From assembly GCF_018143015.1 (NCBI RefSeq), contig NC_054743.1, positions 31,211,934 to 31,275,933 on the forward strand: 64,000 nt of DNA. Reading direction: 5' to 3'. Source of the stretch: Lytechinus variegatus. Taxonomy: Eukaryota; Echinodermata; Echinoidea; Temnopleuroida; Toxopneustidae. A model generated the notes under the pieces. The model saw nothing but the letters and a program-made list of their open reading frames with translations. It made no database searches and was not told the origin of the DNA. Made by a program: the position numbers and the translations under genes. Numbering within the stretch: position 1 is the stretch's first letter; the number at the start of each line of letters is the position of its first letter. This document shows, in pieces, positions 49,181 through 59,994 of the stretch.

Positions 49181-52100
49181 GGTGAATTGTGTGATTTTGC
49201 ATAAATTAGCATTATGAAATAGGATTCCAGTCAGTGATATCGAGGCATCCTCTCATAATATGTTTTTGATACCAGTGACAGATGTGGAAAATAATTGTGA
49301 TTTTAACAATTTTATATGTTGAGATATGAAATATGTGTTTTTTATATGATTGCATAAAATTTGCATAAATTAACACTTACAAATGATTCATATTTCACCA
49401 ATTTTATTTTTAAAAATCAACCTACAATTGAATATTTAGAAAAATAAAACCCAGATACAAAAAATGGGTCTTTGAAAATTTTTACAGTGAGATATGGTGA
49501 AATGTATGTTTTTGCGTATAAAGGTTGCAGAAATTAGCATTTTAAAATAGGGTATCATTCCCCGCTTTCGGGGCACCCCGTCTTGAATTAATGTTTTTTA
49601 TACCAGGGACCCAAATGCAAATGTAATGATCTATTAAACAAATTGAGTTGGGTGTAGAACTGACTGACGATCTTGACATTATAAATGTATGGATAGCTTA
49701 TTCCAAGCTTATCTAGTGTTTTTTTTTTCTTATGTTTACTGACACGATGATCAGTATCACCAGGGGCGGATCCAGGATTTTTTCGAAAGGGGGCACATTT
49801 TTCCGAGGAAAAATTTGACATGCAAAACCAAATTACAAAGGGTTTCAACTAAAAATTCAGGGGATTTTGTCTACAAAAAAATGACAAACCGGAAAGGGGG
49901 GGAGGTCTTCAGTTTCCAAAGAGGGCACATTTCTGTTTTAACGGCATTTTTACATTACAAATTTCAATTAGGCATCTCAAGGGGGACGGGCCAACTGTGC
50001 CCCCCCCCTCCCCCTGGATCCGTAGCCAGTGAGTATTACCATTTCTCTTACATAAAGTTAAAAAAATGATTTAAAAAAATCTCACATCAGTTACTGTTGT
50101 CGTCTGGTATTGGCTGTCATTGTAGACCCAGCCACTGTCACAATACATCGTCTCGCTGCTGTAATTGCTTTGATCGGTCACGGGCCAGAATCCCACTCCC
50201 GACATGTTGTATTTCTTACATTGTGCGTAGACCAGCGTCCCATCCGGGGTATGGTTTGACGGGATACTACTTTCTTTCTGTGCCAGCACACACGCCTCGG
50301 CATCAGTTAACATGCCATCTTTCTCACACAACGAGTCCAGCTCGGGAGTCTATTGAAAAAAAGACGGATGAAGCGAGAAACAAAACATTTTTTTTACAAG
50401 TACCAAGAAATGAAATTCGAAAATAGAGAAATATGAGTGGTTTAAAAAGTCATAATTTTCAATTGAAAAAAAAATATGTGAACGATCCACCTCATCTGAA
50501 TACCTCAATTATCGTTGAAAAATATACCAGATCAAGGCAGTTTAGGCAGTTTCCGTTCGTTTTACCACTAATCAATTTATTTTTAATTGTCAATCCTGAT
50601 AATTGATAATATTTTTTTTTGGCTAAGCTAAATACTTAAAATGAATACACGAATATTATTATTCCTTCCCCCAAAGAAGAAGATCGATTTATCATACGAT
50701 GATTACCTTAATATAGCAACCAAGCAGCAATATAATAGCGGATATAATTTTTGGATATTATATTTGTTATATCTTTTGCGCGGAAATGTGATGTACTTAC
50801 TTCATTTTCTTTCATCCAATTCATATTACATTATCCATCTGATCTGCATTCATGTACCTTAGCATTTCCATTGAGCAATACAAAGTCAAGGCAGTTTACT
50901 TTCCTATTTAAAATTTTCCTGTTTCTATTTTTTTTATTTGTTTATTCTTGTCCCGTTTGAGACAATCATTTGTCCCAATGCTATTGATAACTTTAATGCT
51001 CAAGTTCGAAGGTCTGTGTCTCGCCCGTAATTAACTTGTTCCCTTTACTCTTCTGATTGATAACGATATATTAATTTGACTTTTCACACATACATTAAAT
51101 AAAGATTTTCTTAGAATCAGACACACCATTCTTGCACCTCCCTTACTCTATATTACGACTGCACTTGCATCAGCTTGATTCATTACTTCTTGCCGATAAC
51201 TACAGTACATGTATAACTAAACATGATTATTCTGGAATATGAATTTATTCCTAAACCTCAATTTAACTTTCACTTGTATTTCACACACTTGTGTATTGTA
51301 ATTTTTTGCGTGAACCATGTTTTCCTGAGTTGTAATCGTTTCCTTATGTTGACATGTTTTCATCACATTTTGTTTTGTTCTATGTATAAAAATTGTATCT
51401 ACATGTGTATGAATCAATGGAAAAAAAATTATGGACAATAAAGTTATTCAATTCCATGCTTTTGATATTATGTCGATGCAACTACATATCGTTAATCTCT
51501 TCTTCTTTGTAAATGTTTAATGATCCCCTTTGAAAAAACTAATTTTCAATATGAATATTCTAAATGTTGTACTCTTTTATGTTATGTTCGGAAACTAAAA
51601 AGTGATATTATTACTTATATTCAATTGATATTAAACGATCTGCCTGACCTGATTCTTTTAATTGACACTGAAAAGTGCGCGGTCAAGCCAGTTTACACAT
51701 TTTTTTAAAAAGGTTACGTTTTTAAATTTGGTAATGCTTCAAGCATTTGGCCGACGATTTAACCTCTCACCAATATCATTTTTCCAAAGTTACTAATTCT
51801 CCTTGATAAAATAGATTGAATATGACTGTTCTGGTTTTTTATTACTATTTTTTTGTGCAATTGTGATATTTTTTACTTTAATTAGATTCTTTTACAAAAT
51901 GTGAATGAAGTTTCAATGTTCAAATTTCTTACTTTTACCTTTATCTACATTTTATATTTGTTATACATAGATAGCTGATAATTCAAATTTCCTATTATAT
52001 AATATATATATATATTATGAAAGGAATGGATGAACAGAACAATGGTAGGCATAGCTTATATCAAGGTTCCCAGAGCTTTCTGCTGTTGTACATGTGTATT

Positions 52101-52244
52101 CGATAAAGTAAGATGCCTACCGAAAGCTAAAGCTAAGAATTGTTTCCTGCGACATCGTTAGAGTTGACCTCATCTCATTATGTTTCAAGAGCGTTTGGTA
52201 CAAGCAAACTTGTCTTCACATTATAAATTATATATATAATATAC

Positions 52245-52295
<51 letters not shown>

Positions 52296-53007
52296 TACAT
52301 TTTTTTTGTTATCTGCATATCATAAATTGATGTCGGAATATGAATTATGTGGACACAAACAAAGGAAACAGTTGAGGGATATTGTGTGAATGTGCTTTGA
52401 TATTAAAGGAAATGTGTAAAATGTAGCCATGCATCATCATCATCGAACCTTTTTTTAAATGATTACACATTTCTCGATCAACTGGACCCAATACTGCTTT
52501 TTATTAGGCATATTAAACTGTGTTGGTATTTGAGAAGGAATGCAGGATACACCACTTACGACAGTATACAATAGGTCTAGTAACATATGAAGGATATCTC
52601 TGTAAAACTTGATGAAGAAACAATTGAATGGGAATCAGATTGCATTTAAACATTAACACTGATAACCATAAGCACTTGAAAATTCATATATGGGATACAT
52701 AACATATTGGTTAGACATACCTTTTAGCCTAAGTCGTCTTGTTTTTATTTGTAATTATTTTGTTATCAATTAATTGCATTGTAAACAGCTGAAACACAGT
52801 AGAACAATAAACCCGAAATGATGAAAAGACACAAATATATGTTTAGTAACCTCTTACCGCGCACCAATGGTCAACGGGGGCCTCAATGAAGATATATATG
52901 AATTCAGCCCAGGAAATCGTAAACTTGAAAACATCAAGTATATAGTATAGACGATGCTGATACCTTCCAAATTCGCCAACAGTTGCTAAAATGTCGTCGA
53001 ACTTCAT
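34248..53007 (-). CDS. Gene B: SLC22-family membrane transporter, 11 exons, long acidic C-terminal tail
   Basis: Convergent paralogue of gene A. Exons on the minus strand: 53007-52858, 50349-50086, 44148-44045, 41956-41802, 41230-41065, 40597-40459, 40016-39925, 39501-39293, 38322-38214, 35009-34800, 34638-34248. The joined frame is 1989 nt, 662 residues. Exons 3-9 have the same lengths as in A (104, 155, 166, 139, 92, 209, 109) and all intron phases match. Seen: KFDDILATVGEFGRYQ; ectodomain cysteines C49, C58, C70, C94, C120 and C143; sequons NHT, NMS and NYS; intact motif A GILSDRFGRWW; WLPESPRWLISMG; ELFPTNIR; LPETRGKKLPETLEEGE. Two features set it apart: Tyr475 replaces the TM11-region arginine, and the tail is about 130 residues long, Asp/Glu/Asn-rich, with NPIF. 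Probably a plasma-membrane organic-ion carrier of different selectivity from A. Confidence 0.9.
34800..35009 (-). CDS. Gene B exon 10
   Basis: TM11-TM12. The codon at 34975-34973 is TAT (Tyr475) where gene A has CGA. Ends GERFGL at donor gtaagt. Confidence 0.9.
35380..36990. repeat. Degenerate tandem repeats in intron 10 of gene B
   Basis: At least five diverged units sharing a block of the form atgtcattttcatcaaa...tgtagaggaa...atatgggttcatgtgctcgttttcaaactatcagtgt, each part read separately. The catgtgct(t/c)g word occurs near 35391, 35806, 36320, 36530 and 36955. Confidence 0.65.
37147..37900. repeat. Cluster of seven 20-bp GGACCTAACCCCTTTTGCAA motifs in both orientations
   Basis: Complement copies at 37152-37172 and 37571-37591. 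Forward copies at 37352-37372, 37525-37546, 37690-37710, 37722-37740 and 37871-37891. They lie in a diverged direct duplication of about 420 bp (ttgcaatattcttatg at about 37216 and 37610). Confidence 0.85.
38214..38322 (-). CDS. Gene B exon 9
   Basis: TM10 and the ELFPTNIR motif. Acceptor tgattag, donor gtaggt. 109 nt as in A. Confidence 0.88.
38860..39250. mobile_element. Inverted-repeat MITE in intron 8 of gene B
   Basis: Left arm includes ccactgccaaaatttggtga (38959) and gagaatcggtcca. Right arm includes ttggaccgattctcattcat (39118). The match extends outward to gaaacgaagtgttacc and its partner near 39235. No coding content. Confidence 0.65.
39293..39501 (-). CDS. Gene B exon 8
   Basis: MVNSLVYHGLSLNSSNLG, TM7-TM9, EFFGRKLSV. 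Acceptor ttgcag, donor gtacga (non-consensus at +4). 209 nt as in A. Confidence 0.9.
39925..40016 (-). CDS. Gene B exon 7
   Basis: Central-loop end: GLDLIRTPRMRLRTINLV. 92 nt as in A. Donor gtaagc. Confidence 0.88.
40459..40597 (-). CDS. Gene B exon 6
   Basis: WLPESPRWLISMGQYEKAER, the central-loop motif. The acceptor (gcttcgatccaag) has a weak pyrimidine tract, but exon length and frame match gene A exactly. Donor gtaagt. Confidence 0.88.
41065..41230 (-). CDS. Gene B exon 5
   Basis: IEYIGPSKRNVIILASISYA and the following TM5-TM6 segment with RSWRTLQ. Donor gtaagg. Confidence 0.9.
41802..41956 (-). CDS. Gene B exon 4
   Basis: FGRWWALFIGNIISLVSG and MRFFMGFGN, covering TM3-TM4. Donor gtaagg. 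Confidence 0.9.
42995..43030. repeat. (CA)n microsatellite with C-run
   Basis: ccccccccccccacccacac followed by repeated acac in intron 3 of gene B. Confidence 0.9.
43316..43790. mobile_element. Inverted-repeat MITE in intron 3 of gene B
   Basis: Left end gaattggcccggggg followed by caagtggataccatgcgcga. Right part tcgcgcatggtatccactcg followed by ggcccctccgggggaatc. The ends are inverted copies. The interior contains repeated ccctaaacacg words. Confidence 0.75.
44045..44148 (-). CDS. Gene B exon 3
   Basis: FDLVCGDENLTEMSQSIFY, TM2 and GILSD. The split codon with exon 4 makes Arg173 of motif A. Confidence 0.9.
45260..45379. repeat. Dispersed direct repeat, copy in intron 2 of gene B
   Basis: Matches 50630-50748 in intron 1 of gene B in the same orientation. 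Shared segments include caaccaagcagcaatataat and aatcatacgatgat. Confidence 0.75.
46590..47460. repeat. Diverged repeat units with GAGCGAGC(A)AAGCGAGC motif in intron 2 of gene B
   Basis: Three diverged units, each with a ttttgacaaaacattcagtaaatgatatcat-type block (about 46715, 46970, 47305; read in parts of under 20 bases). The middle unit carries cccgagcgagcaaagcgagc (46908). A related unit lies at 60620-60850. Confidence 0.6.
48136..48512. mobile_element. Inverted-repeat MITE in intron 2 of gene B
   Basis: Left end taaggaagggttataccaaa, and a right end whose complement reads taaggctagggttatgccaa. Further inner match through ctctccaatta/ctcccaaata. No frame. Confidence 0.65.
49122..49180. 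repeat. (AT)n microsatellite
   Basis: About 30 uninterrupted TA/AT dinucleotides. Confidence 0.98.
49761..50031. mobile_element. hAT-like MITE beside exon 2 of gene B
   Basis: Starts caggggcggatccagg. Right end cctggatccgtagccagtg is the imperfect complement. Flanked by AGTATCAC (49753-49760) and AGTATTAC (50032-50039), an 8-bp duplication with one change. Lies about 55 bases from the exon 2 splice donor. Confidence 0.72.
50086..50349 (-). CDS. Gene B exon 2 (ectodomain)
   Basis: 88-residue extracellular loop starting TPELDSLCEKDG. Acceptor caatag, donor gtgaga, phase 0 at both ends. The core GVGFWP is shared with A and C. Confidence 0.92.
50630..50748. repeat. Dispersed direct repeat, copy in intron 1 of gene B
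   Basis: Partner of 45260-45379, about 85-90 percent identical by eye. No further homology is seen outside the block. Confidence 0.75.
52004..52081 (-). mobile_element. 3' end of a tRNA-derived SINE
   Basis: Matches the tail of the SINE pair at 59510-59900 (caaggttcccagagct, taggcatagctta, gaatggatgaacag) and ends in an AT microsatellite like those copies. Confidence 0.7.
52227..52294. repeat. (AT)n microsatellite in intron 1 of gene B
   Basis: Long TA/AT dinucleotide run. Confidence 0.95.
52858..53007 (-). CDS. Gene B exon 1
   Basis: N terminus and TM1, ending DHWCA at a phase-0 donor gtaaga, exactly as in gene A. The ATG at 53007 is chosen by alignment with A. Confidence 0.9.
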
Positions 53008-55318
53008 TACGATATCAAAAAGAACAAATGAAGCTGTAAAGTAATAAAATGTCAGAGACACTTATACGTTTATCAGTGCCGCCTTCAAGAATGATCATCC
53101 TTATTTATGTCGACTGCTTTATACATTATCGGCTTAACATGATAGTCTCACTTTTCAGTAAATCGTTGATTGGCTCAATCTCTCGTTGTTATCATAACAT
53201 GTGCTCGTATTTGACATCCTTGAAGAGTTGGGTGGGGATCGCGTCCACAGACGGGACGGGCCTATGAAAGGGGTGGGGAAGAAGTTTAGCCAAGTGACCA
53301 GGGCATTGCCTCACAATTGAGTTACGACCGATCCAATCAACCACAGCTATGGAAAGCAAGCAACGTCAGCATCTAAAATAAATGTTTGTTCAAAATAGTT
53401 TCTAGATATTATGAGTATTGATACATTCAATGATTTGGAAAATATGTTTCAAAATGAAAAAAAATAGATGTCTCGGTAATTTGATATTCATGCATCGAGA
53501 TAGGGGAGATTGAAAAGTGAAAATGGAAAGAACGGTTAACGTTTTAATAGCCCACTTCTTTTTGTTCTTCGATTTTTTTACCCCTCTCCTCATTCTCCTC
53601 TACTATATAGAGTGTTACCAGTTTTTAATTTGATTTTTTTTACCAAATTTATATGAAAATGAGGTTCCGCACCCTAAAATGCCTCCTTGGGTGTTTTAGG
53701 CTGGTTATACAACCTAATATTTGTTTCCTTCACATTCCCATAGGTACCTGCTTGCGCTGTGACTCTCACACTATTTGTATTTCCTGAGAAAATATACTTC
53801 CATTCTCCTTTTCGATTTTCCCCTTCTACCTTTTTTCATGTCAATTGCCCATGTAAATATTTAATACCGGTCGTATTTGGATAACGAATTACGCTTTGAA
53901 GGATCGCACTTCGTGTATACATTGCAAATAAAAAAGAAAACATCTCATGATATCGCACATCAACTCCTGTTTTTAAAGAAATTTGTGAAGATGATGTCAC
54001 TGCACTTCAATCATATAAACACATCTGATTTCAAATGCAAAAATTACATTTATGTGAACTTATTATAGCATAAGATGTCAAACATACCTTTCTCGTATCC
54101 TTTATTTTAGGAGAGGATATGGGATATCAAGGATAAATAGTCAGGTATCTTATTTACGGTAGCTTCGTTTTATGAACCACGTAGGTTATTAAAAAGCAAG
54201 GGTTAATTTGAAATTGTTATATTTCATATTTGACTTTTCATCTCAGTAACTAATATGGAAGGTGTGTAATATAAGTTATACAAGTTATTCATGTATAAGT
54301 AATATAGCAATATAACAATTATATATGCGGCGACCACTGAATAGTTTCCAACTGTTGATTTTCTGTAGTATTTCATTAATCTTATTCCATGAATTTGGTG
54401 ATTGCATGGTAGAAAGTAAGTAGCAATCATTGCATCATGGTGACATTCTGACCGAATTTCTAAGCTTAAAACGGTTTTGTACAACAACAAGATTAGTTTG
54501 ATCGGATGCCCGTTCATTATTTTAAAGTTGCAAAATATATCCCCTAAAAGCGTTTTTATTTCATATCTTCAATACCAAGCAATTCACAGAGATAATCTAT
54601 ACCCAGACTCACCCAACACACACACACACACACACGTTCACCCTTCAAAGCACGAATGCACATCTGAAAACACACTCCTCATCAGCAGCCCTTTACACAC
54701 ACACCCAGACACACCGCACATCTATTTCTCTCTCTCTACGTCTCTCTATCTCTATCTCCCTATCCTTAATGGATCCTATTACAGAGACATAGAGAAGTTT
54801 CGTATCCCGCACATGCGCAGATATCATACCTTGGATGAAAATGTAGACGATTTGAGAATTATCACCTTTGTAATAATAAAGAATTTAGAAATAAACTTAA
54901 GCAAGTTTACATGGATTAGAAATACTTAAAATGGCTTTCATCCATCATTTAAAAACCGGAACATCAAATCAGTTTCATTTTTAAGAGATATTAAACTACA
55001 GATTAGACTTGTCATTATCACTTTTTAATGAATATCCATAAGCAGATCCGGCCCGCGCCTCTCCCCATTTGTGGAGCAAAAAAGGAAAGAAAGAAAAAAA
55101 AAGGAAAAGAGAGGAGAAAAAAGAAGAGAATGAAGCGCCCTCATTATGCATTAACTAATAAGATATCAATTTAATCATCAAATTGTTCCTTTTGTTTCAT
55201 CTCACACTTAATTAGCAAGAGGAAAATAAAGAGAGTCATCATTTTCAGATGATGAAATGTCCTAAGGATGTCCCGATCCTATGTCAAAATCAGAGTAATA
55301 CAAACGAAAAATGTCTGA

Positions 55319-55560
55319 ATTGAATTGAATTGAAAAGGTTTTATTCAAAATCATTGCACTTTGCAGCCAAAACAAGGCTGAATTGTGTACAATTTATTAC
55401 AGGTATACATGTATAAATAGTGTACTGATTTAAAAACATCAAAACTTGAAATGATTACGAAAATATAATGCAACTTAACAAAAGAACAAATAGAAGACTG
55501 TAAGGTGGTGGTGGTGGAAGGATGCTTATTGACAAACATCGCCATTCAAATTCAAAAAAA
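55319..55560 (-). mobile_element. Probable 3' end of a non-LTR retrotransposon
   Basis: On the minus strand the sequence runs through gaataaaacc and ends in tandem ttcaattcaattcaatt units, the simple-repeat tail typical of CR1/L2-group LINEs. No RT sequence is recognised upstream, so the call rests on the tail. Confidence 0.45.
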
Positions 55561-56499
55561 AAATAGATTTAAGCAAGTAACAAAAGAACTAAAGACAGGA
55601 GGGTGTCTGGGGACGAGCGAGCAGTCAAGTTCAATGCACAGCTCCAGCCAGGGAATGCCAATCCCTCAACAACACCATTCAACCTGGGCAATGGAATTGG
55701 TTATTCAAATCCATCGCTCAGGCGGAACTTAATAGGGTCAGCTAACCTCACTGGAGCTATACAGTTATAGGGCCGACAAACAATCTCTTACAAAAAAAAA
55801 CATTCACATTCATACAACACTCCTCATTCATCCAACAACCATGAGCACGTTAAATCAAACAACTGCATCCACCAACCCAGCAGTCACCCCTCGCACCTTG
55901 CACTCATTAAGCATACAGATAAATAAAAAAAATAAAAATAAAAAAAAACCAAGGGGGGTGAGTGGTCACCCGTCCCAAGAATCCGTCCTGCTAAATCATG
56001 AGAACGTTTACTTACAATTTGAAGGATGACGCAGTTTGTAAAATAATATATCTTCCACCACATTAGAAATCTTAATAAAAATGAGTAAAATATTGGCATA
56101 AAAAACAAACATTGTTTCCCTTTAGTTGTTACAATGTGAAATACATGCATTTAAATCATGACTAATAAAAACCTGTAAACCTATTCAATTGTGTTTGAGT
56201 TTAAAAAGTTCTAAAAATTGTGAAATTTTCATCTGAAGCTTGTAAGCTTTTAATAATAATAACAAATTAGTATTAGGCGCGATATATTAGCAAAACACAA
56301 CTTGCACAGTAGATGTTTGTAGACCTATGTATATCAACCAGGTAACTAGCTATATTAAGGAACAACACAAACTTATTTCAAGTTAGCGTTTAATAAATTT
56401 ATAATGTAAATTGTCAGCTCTTTATAAAGTGCGATCCATATCCACCTCACAATTTTTCTACAAAGTGCTTGAAATATAGAGCTGAAATTTACCCTTTTT

Positions 56500-57100
56500 T
56501 AGATCGGGATATCAAATATATAAAGCTCGCGCTTCTCGCTCATGATAAAAGATGTATTTAGAATGCCTAGATTCTATGATTAAATATGAAACACTCGGGC
56601 GAATCTGCTCGCGCTTTGTGCTCGCATTACTAATGTACGAAGATCCCCTATTACTCACACTTTTCATGATTTACAAAACATAAATAGAATGTCCCATATG
56701 TAAGTCTAAATCTCGAATTTTTCCACTCGCGCTTCGTGCTCACATCTTATGTTTAGTTATATAGCTATCTTGTTCACGATTACAAATGCTGAATAAAATT
56801 GTCCATTCCTTATACAGAAATGTCAAAAATTTCAGCTCGCGCTTCGCGCTCGTATTATTTGATTGTTGAAATATAAACGTCTCCATGGCTTAGTGCAAGC
56901 AGTCCTCAACAGATAAGACCTACCTTTTCGATCAGCTGAAAACGTAAATAAAAAAAATTCGCTCGCATTATGTAAGGAGATCCTCAATTATTCATCCTTT
57001 TCATGATTTACAAAACATGAATAGAGAGTCTCGTTTCTAGGTCTAAATCTCGAAATTTAAAAAAGATTTAAAAATGCTCGCGCTTCGCGCCGCATTAAAT
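56500..57100. repeat. About 115-bp degenerate tandem repeats with GCTCGCGCTTCGCGCTCG core
   Basis: Core variants at about 56525, 56605, 56727, 56836, 56960 and 57076, each followed by cattatttaa-type sequence and taaatctcgaa. The core is itself a near-palindrome. Confidence 0.65.
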
Positions 57101-58880
57101 AAATAAGGATTATGATACTGTATATTCATTTTGATTAATAAGAATAAAGCTAAGAAGTAACTATTAGGACTATCCCTTTAAAGAAACAAGCAAAAGTCAT
57201 GTTCGAGCGGCCGATCGGGAAAATATGGCTGAAAAATCCCCCCCCCCCCTATTGGCGAAGGCTCGATCAGCCCCTGAATACCCATTATCCTTCTGCATTT
57301 CTGTATTGACTATTATTCACGACAAGTTGGCAGGGTATAAGACCATTGATTTTTATTTTGTATTCAGTTTTTTCCATCTCATAGTCATACTGTTAATTTT
57401 GTTGATTTTAATAATGTTTACTAAAAAATGAAAATTGGAATAAAATGAATATTGAAACCTTATTTTGATATGCTCTCTGCGTCATGTTATCATAGAATGG
57501 GCGTCATTTAGGCATGTTTTTCCTTTGATATATGTCGATAATCATGGGTAAAAATGAAGGGCGTTTGATCTCCAGAAAACACATTGAAAGGGTAACAAAA
57601 AAGGGGCCATCACTCCCAAATGAAGGTCTTTTGTGTTCTTCTCCCTCTCTTCCCCTCTCTCTTTCCGCCCCTCTCTCCCTCTCTTATCTTGCAATTTCAA
57701 GGGACGCACCCGAACCTTTCGGTTGTTGGGGGCTTCTTTTTTTTTTAGAAAACATCCATCTTTTTCCTACTTTTTCACCGCAACGCATTTTAATGAATTA
57801 TGAATTATTTACTAAGATGCAGAAAAAAAAAGTGGCAGAAAGGCGTCTAATTGAAAAGTATGGTCATGGGTGCGTGCAAAGATATACATGAAGATGATCC
57901 CACATCCCCCGCCCCGCGAGCCACTTATCAAGATCACGGGACTACCTCAAGCATGATAATGTTATATTGGCTATAATTAATTTATGATGTCATAAATCAT
58001 ATAATTTTATTAACAATTTATTGCATATTGTAGGTGAACTTTACCGTTGATTTCGGTTGACTTCTCGTCCATTCAATCATAATTGAAAGTGTTGATCTTT
58101 TTTTTGCTAAACAAATACAATTACAAGGTACACATAACAAGGTTCTAATGTGAGGTAGTTGTAAGTCAAGCGAGCAGCTCTCATAGTGCTTAAATTTCAT
58201 GACAAAAAATCACGACCCAAAGCTAAATACAGGCCCATCGCAGACGTTTGTCGTCAACTAAAATGGTGTGACCAATATTAATCGTGTAAATATTACAGAA
58301 CAAGGTTTATGGTGGTATAATAGTGAGGTTCCAGGCCCCCTTAAAAAAATGCTTAAATATCCAAAAGGGTGGATAAACTGTCACAATTATGACAATGCAT
58401 TTCCGAACATCTGTCAATATGAACCTTGTCAGGTATTACGTTTGACCCTTGAACATGAACTTGAAAGCAAAGGAAATGATTCGGATATGAACCAGTGAGA
58501 ATTTCAAGGAGTGTATTTTATATGATTTTCACTGCAAAATATAACGAGCTACTGAATCCCTTGTATTTGATGGGCTAAGAACAAACATTCGGTGAAAATC
58601 TCTGACAAGACGCTTCATGAGACATATCCCTGATATACCTAAAGGTAATATAAGGAGGAAGGGTGGATATCGACTTAACACTTAAAGCGATCAACGGCTG
58701 CTTTATAGTTTCCTTCTTAAATTTGAACCACCCCCGTCATTAGTTTGTTTATGGCTCACTCTCGAGAAATCTGTGAACTGTCATCATTATCATTGAGGGG
58801 GTGATATCATAAATGAATTGTTGACGGGTGCAGTCGAGTGTCTTCCTTGAGCTTCACCTACAGTTCTTAATTCAGCTATC

Positions 58881-59039
58881 ATGGGTATATTTAAACTTGA
58901 TGATCTTCTCAAGGATCTTGGTGAGTTTGGTCCTTACCAGAGGAGGGTGTTTGCCATCACTTGTTCCATAGTCTTCTTCTCGTCCTATGTGTCGATGATA
59001 CCTGTCTTCCTGGCAGCAACCGTTGATCACTGGTGCGAG
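58881..59039 (+). CDS. Gene C exon 1
   Basis: N-terminal residues 1-53 with TM1. Three residues longer than exon 1 of A and B, with the same phase-0 end. Confidence 0.87.
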
Positions 59040-59956
59040 GTAAGTCTTTGGGATCTATAGGAATAAAACTGAAATGTCCCAAGCTAAATTTACGAAAGGG
59101 TTTTTCTTCTTCTTCTTCTCCTTCGAGAAGAAGATACAACTATCGACTTGAATCTCGAAGGATTTCAAGCATTTGGTATTCAGAGGAATTTCCAAATGAT
59201 TCCTTATCAATTTGTGCTTTGATTCTACGGAACACATCCAGAAAGATTTAAACCAAATATCCTATTTGTCCTCAATGTGCCAGATGGAGGCATCTGTGAA
59301 CTTCTTGTGCAATGTTAAAAAGTATAGATTTTTTTCAACTTTATAAGTTTTTTTTTTTAAACTAATTTCGTTATTGAAAATTAGATTTAAAGTTTGTTGG
59401 CTCTTCGATTTTTCATCGATTAGTTTGTTCATACATACACACACACACCACACACATACCCACACACACACACACACTCACACACATATATATATATATA
59501 TATTTTGTAAAGAAATGGATGAAGAGAACAATGGTAGGCGTAGCTTAAATCAAGGTTCCCCAGAGCTATCTACCCTTTAGAAAAATTGGTGATGCAGAAA
59601 AAATGTCCGGGAATCGAACCCGGGCCCCCAGCTTTGAACGCCGGTGCGAAAAGGACAATGTAATTGGTATAGTGTCGAAAATCTGTCTATCTGACGGTCA
59701 ATCGGATCGGGCTCACCCTAGCCACTAACCCGTCTCTGTGGTCTAGTGGTTAAGGCACCGGCGTTCAAAGCTGGGGGCCGGGTTCGATTCCCGGCAGAGA
59801 CATTTTTTCGGCACCACCAACTTTTCCAAAGAGTAGATAGCTCTGGGGAACCTTGATTTTAGGCTACGCCTCCCGTTCTCTTCATCCATTTCTTTACAAT
59901 ATTTAAATAAAAAAGAGTTGCCAAATGCTGTTATACATACATATTAAGCTCTACAC

Positions 59957-59994
<38 letters not shown>

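Larger units (their letters stand above)
53008..58880. other. Divergent intergenic region between genes B and C
   Basis: 5.9 kb expected to hold both promoters. Contains a (CA)n stretch (54606-54632), a probable LINE 3' end (55319 on) and GCTCGCGCTTCGCGCTCG-type tandem units (56500-57100). No further gene recognised. Confidence 0.4.

Noticed and set aside
59732..59801. Functional tRNA gene
   Set aside because: The fold is good, but the sequence continues into a SINE tail shared with two other copies, and the anticodon loop reads UCA.
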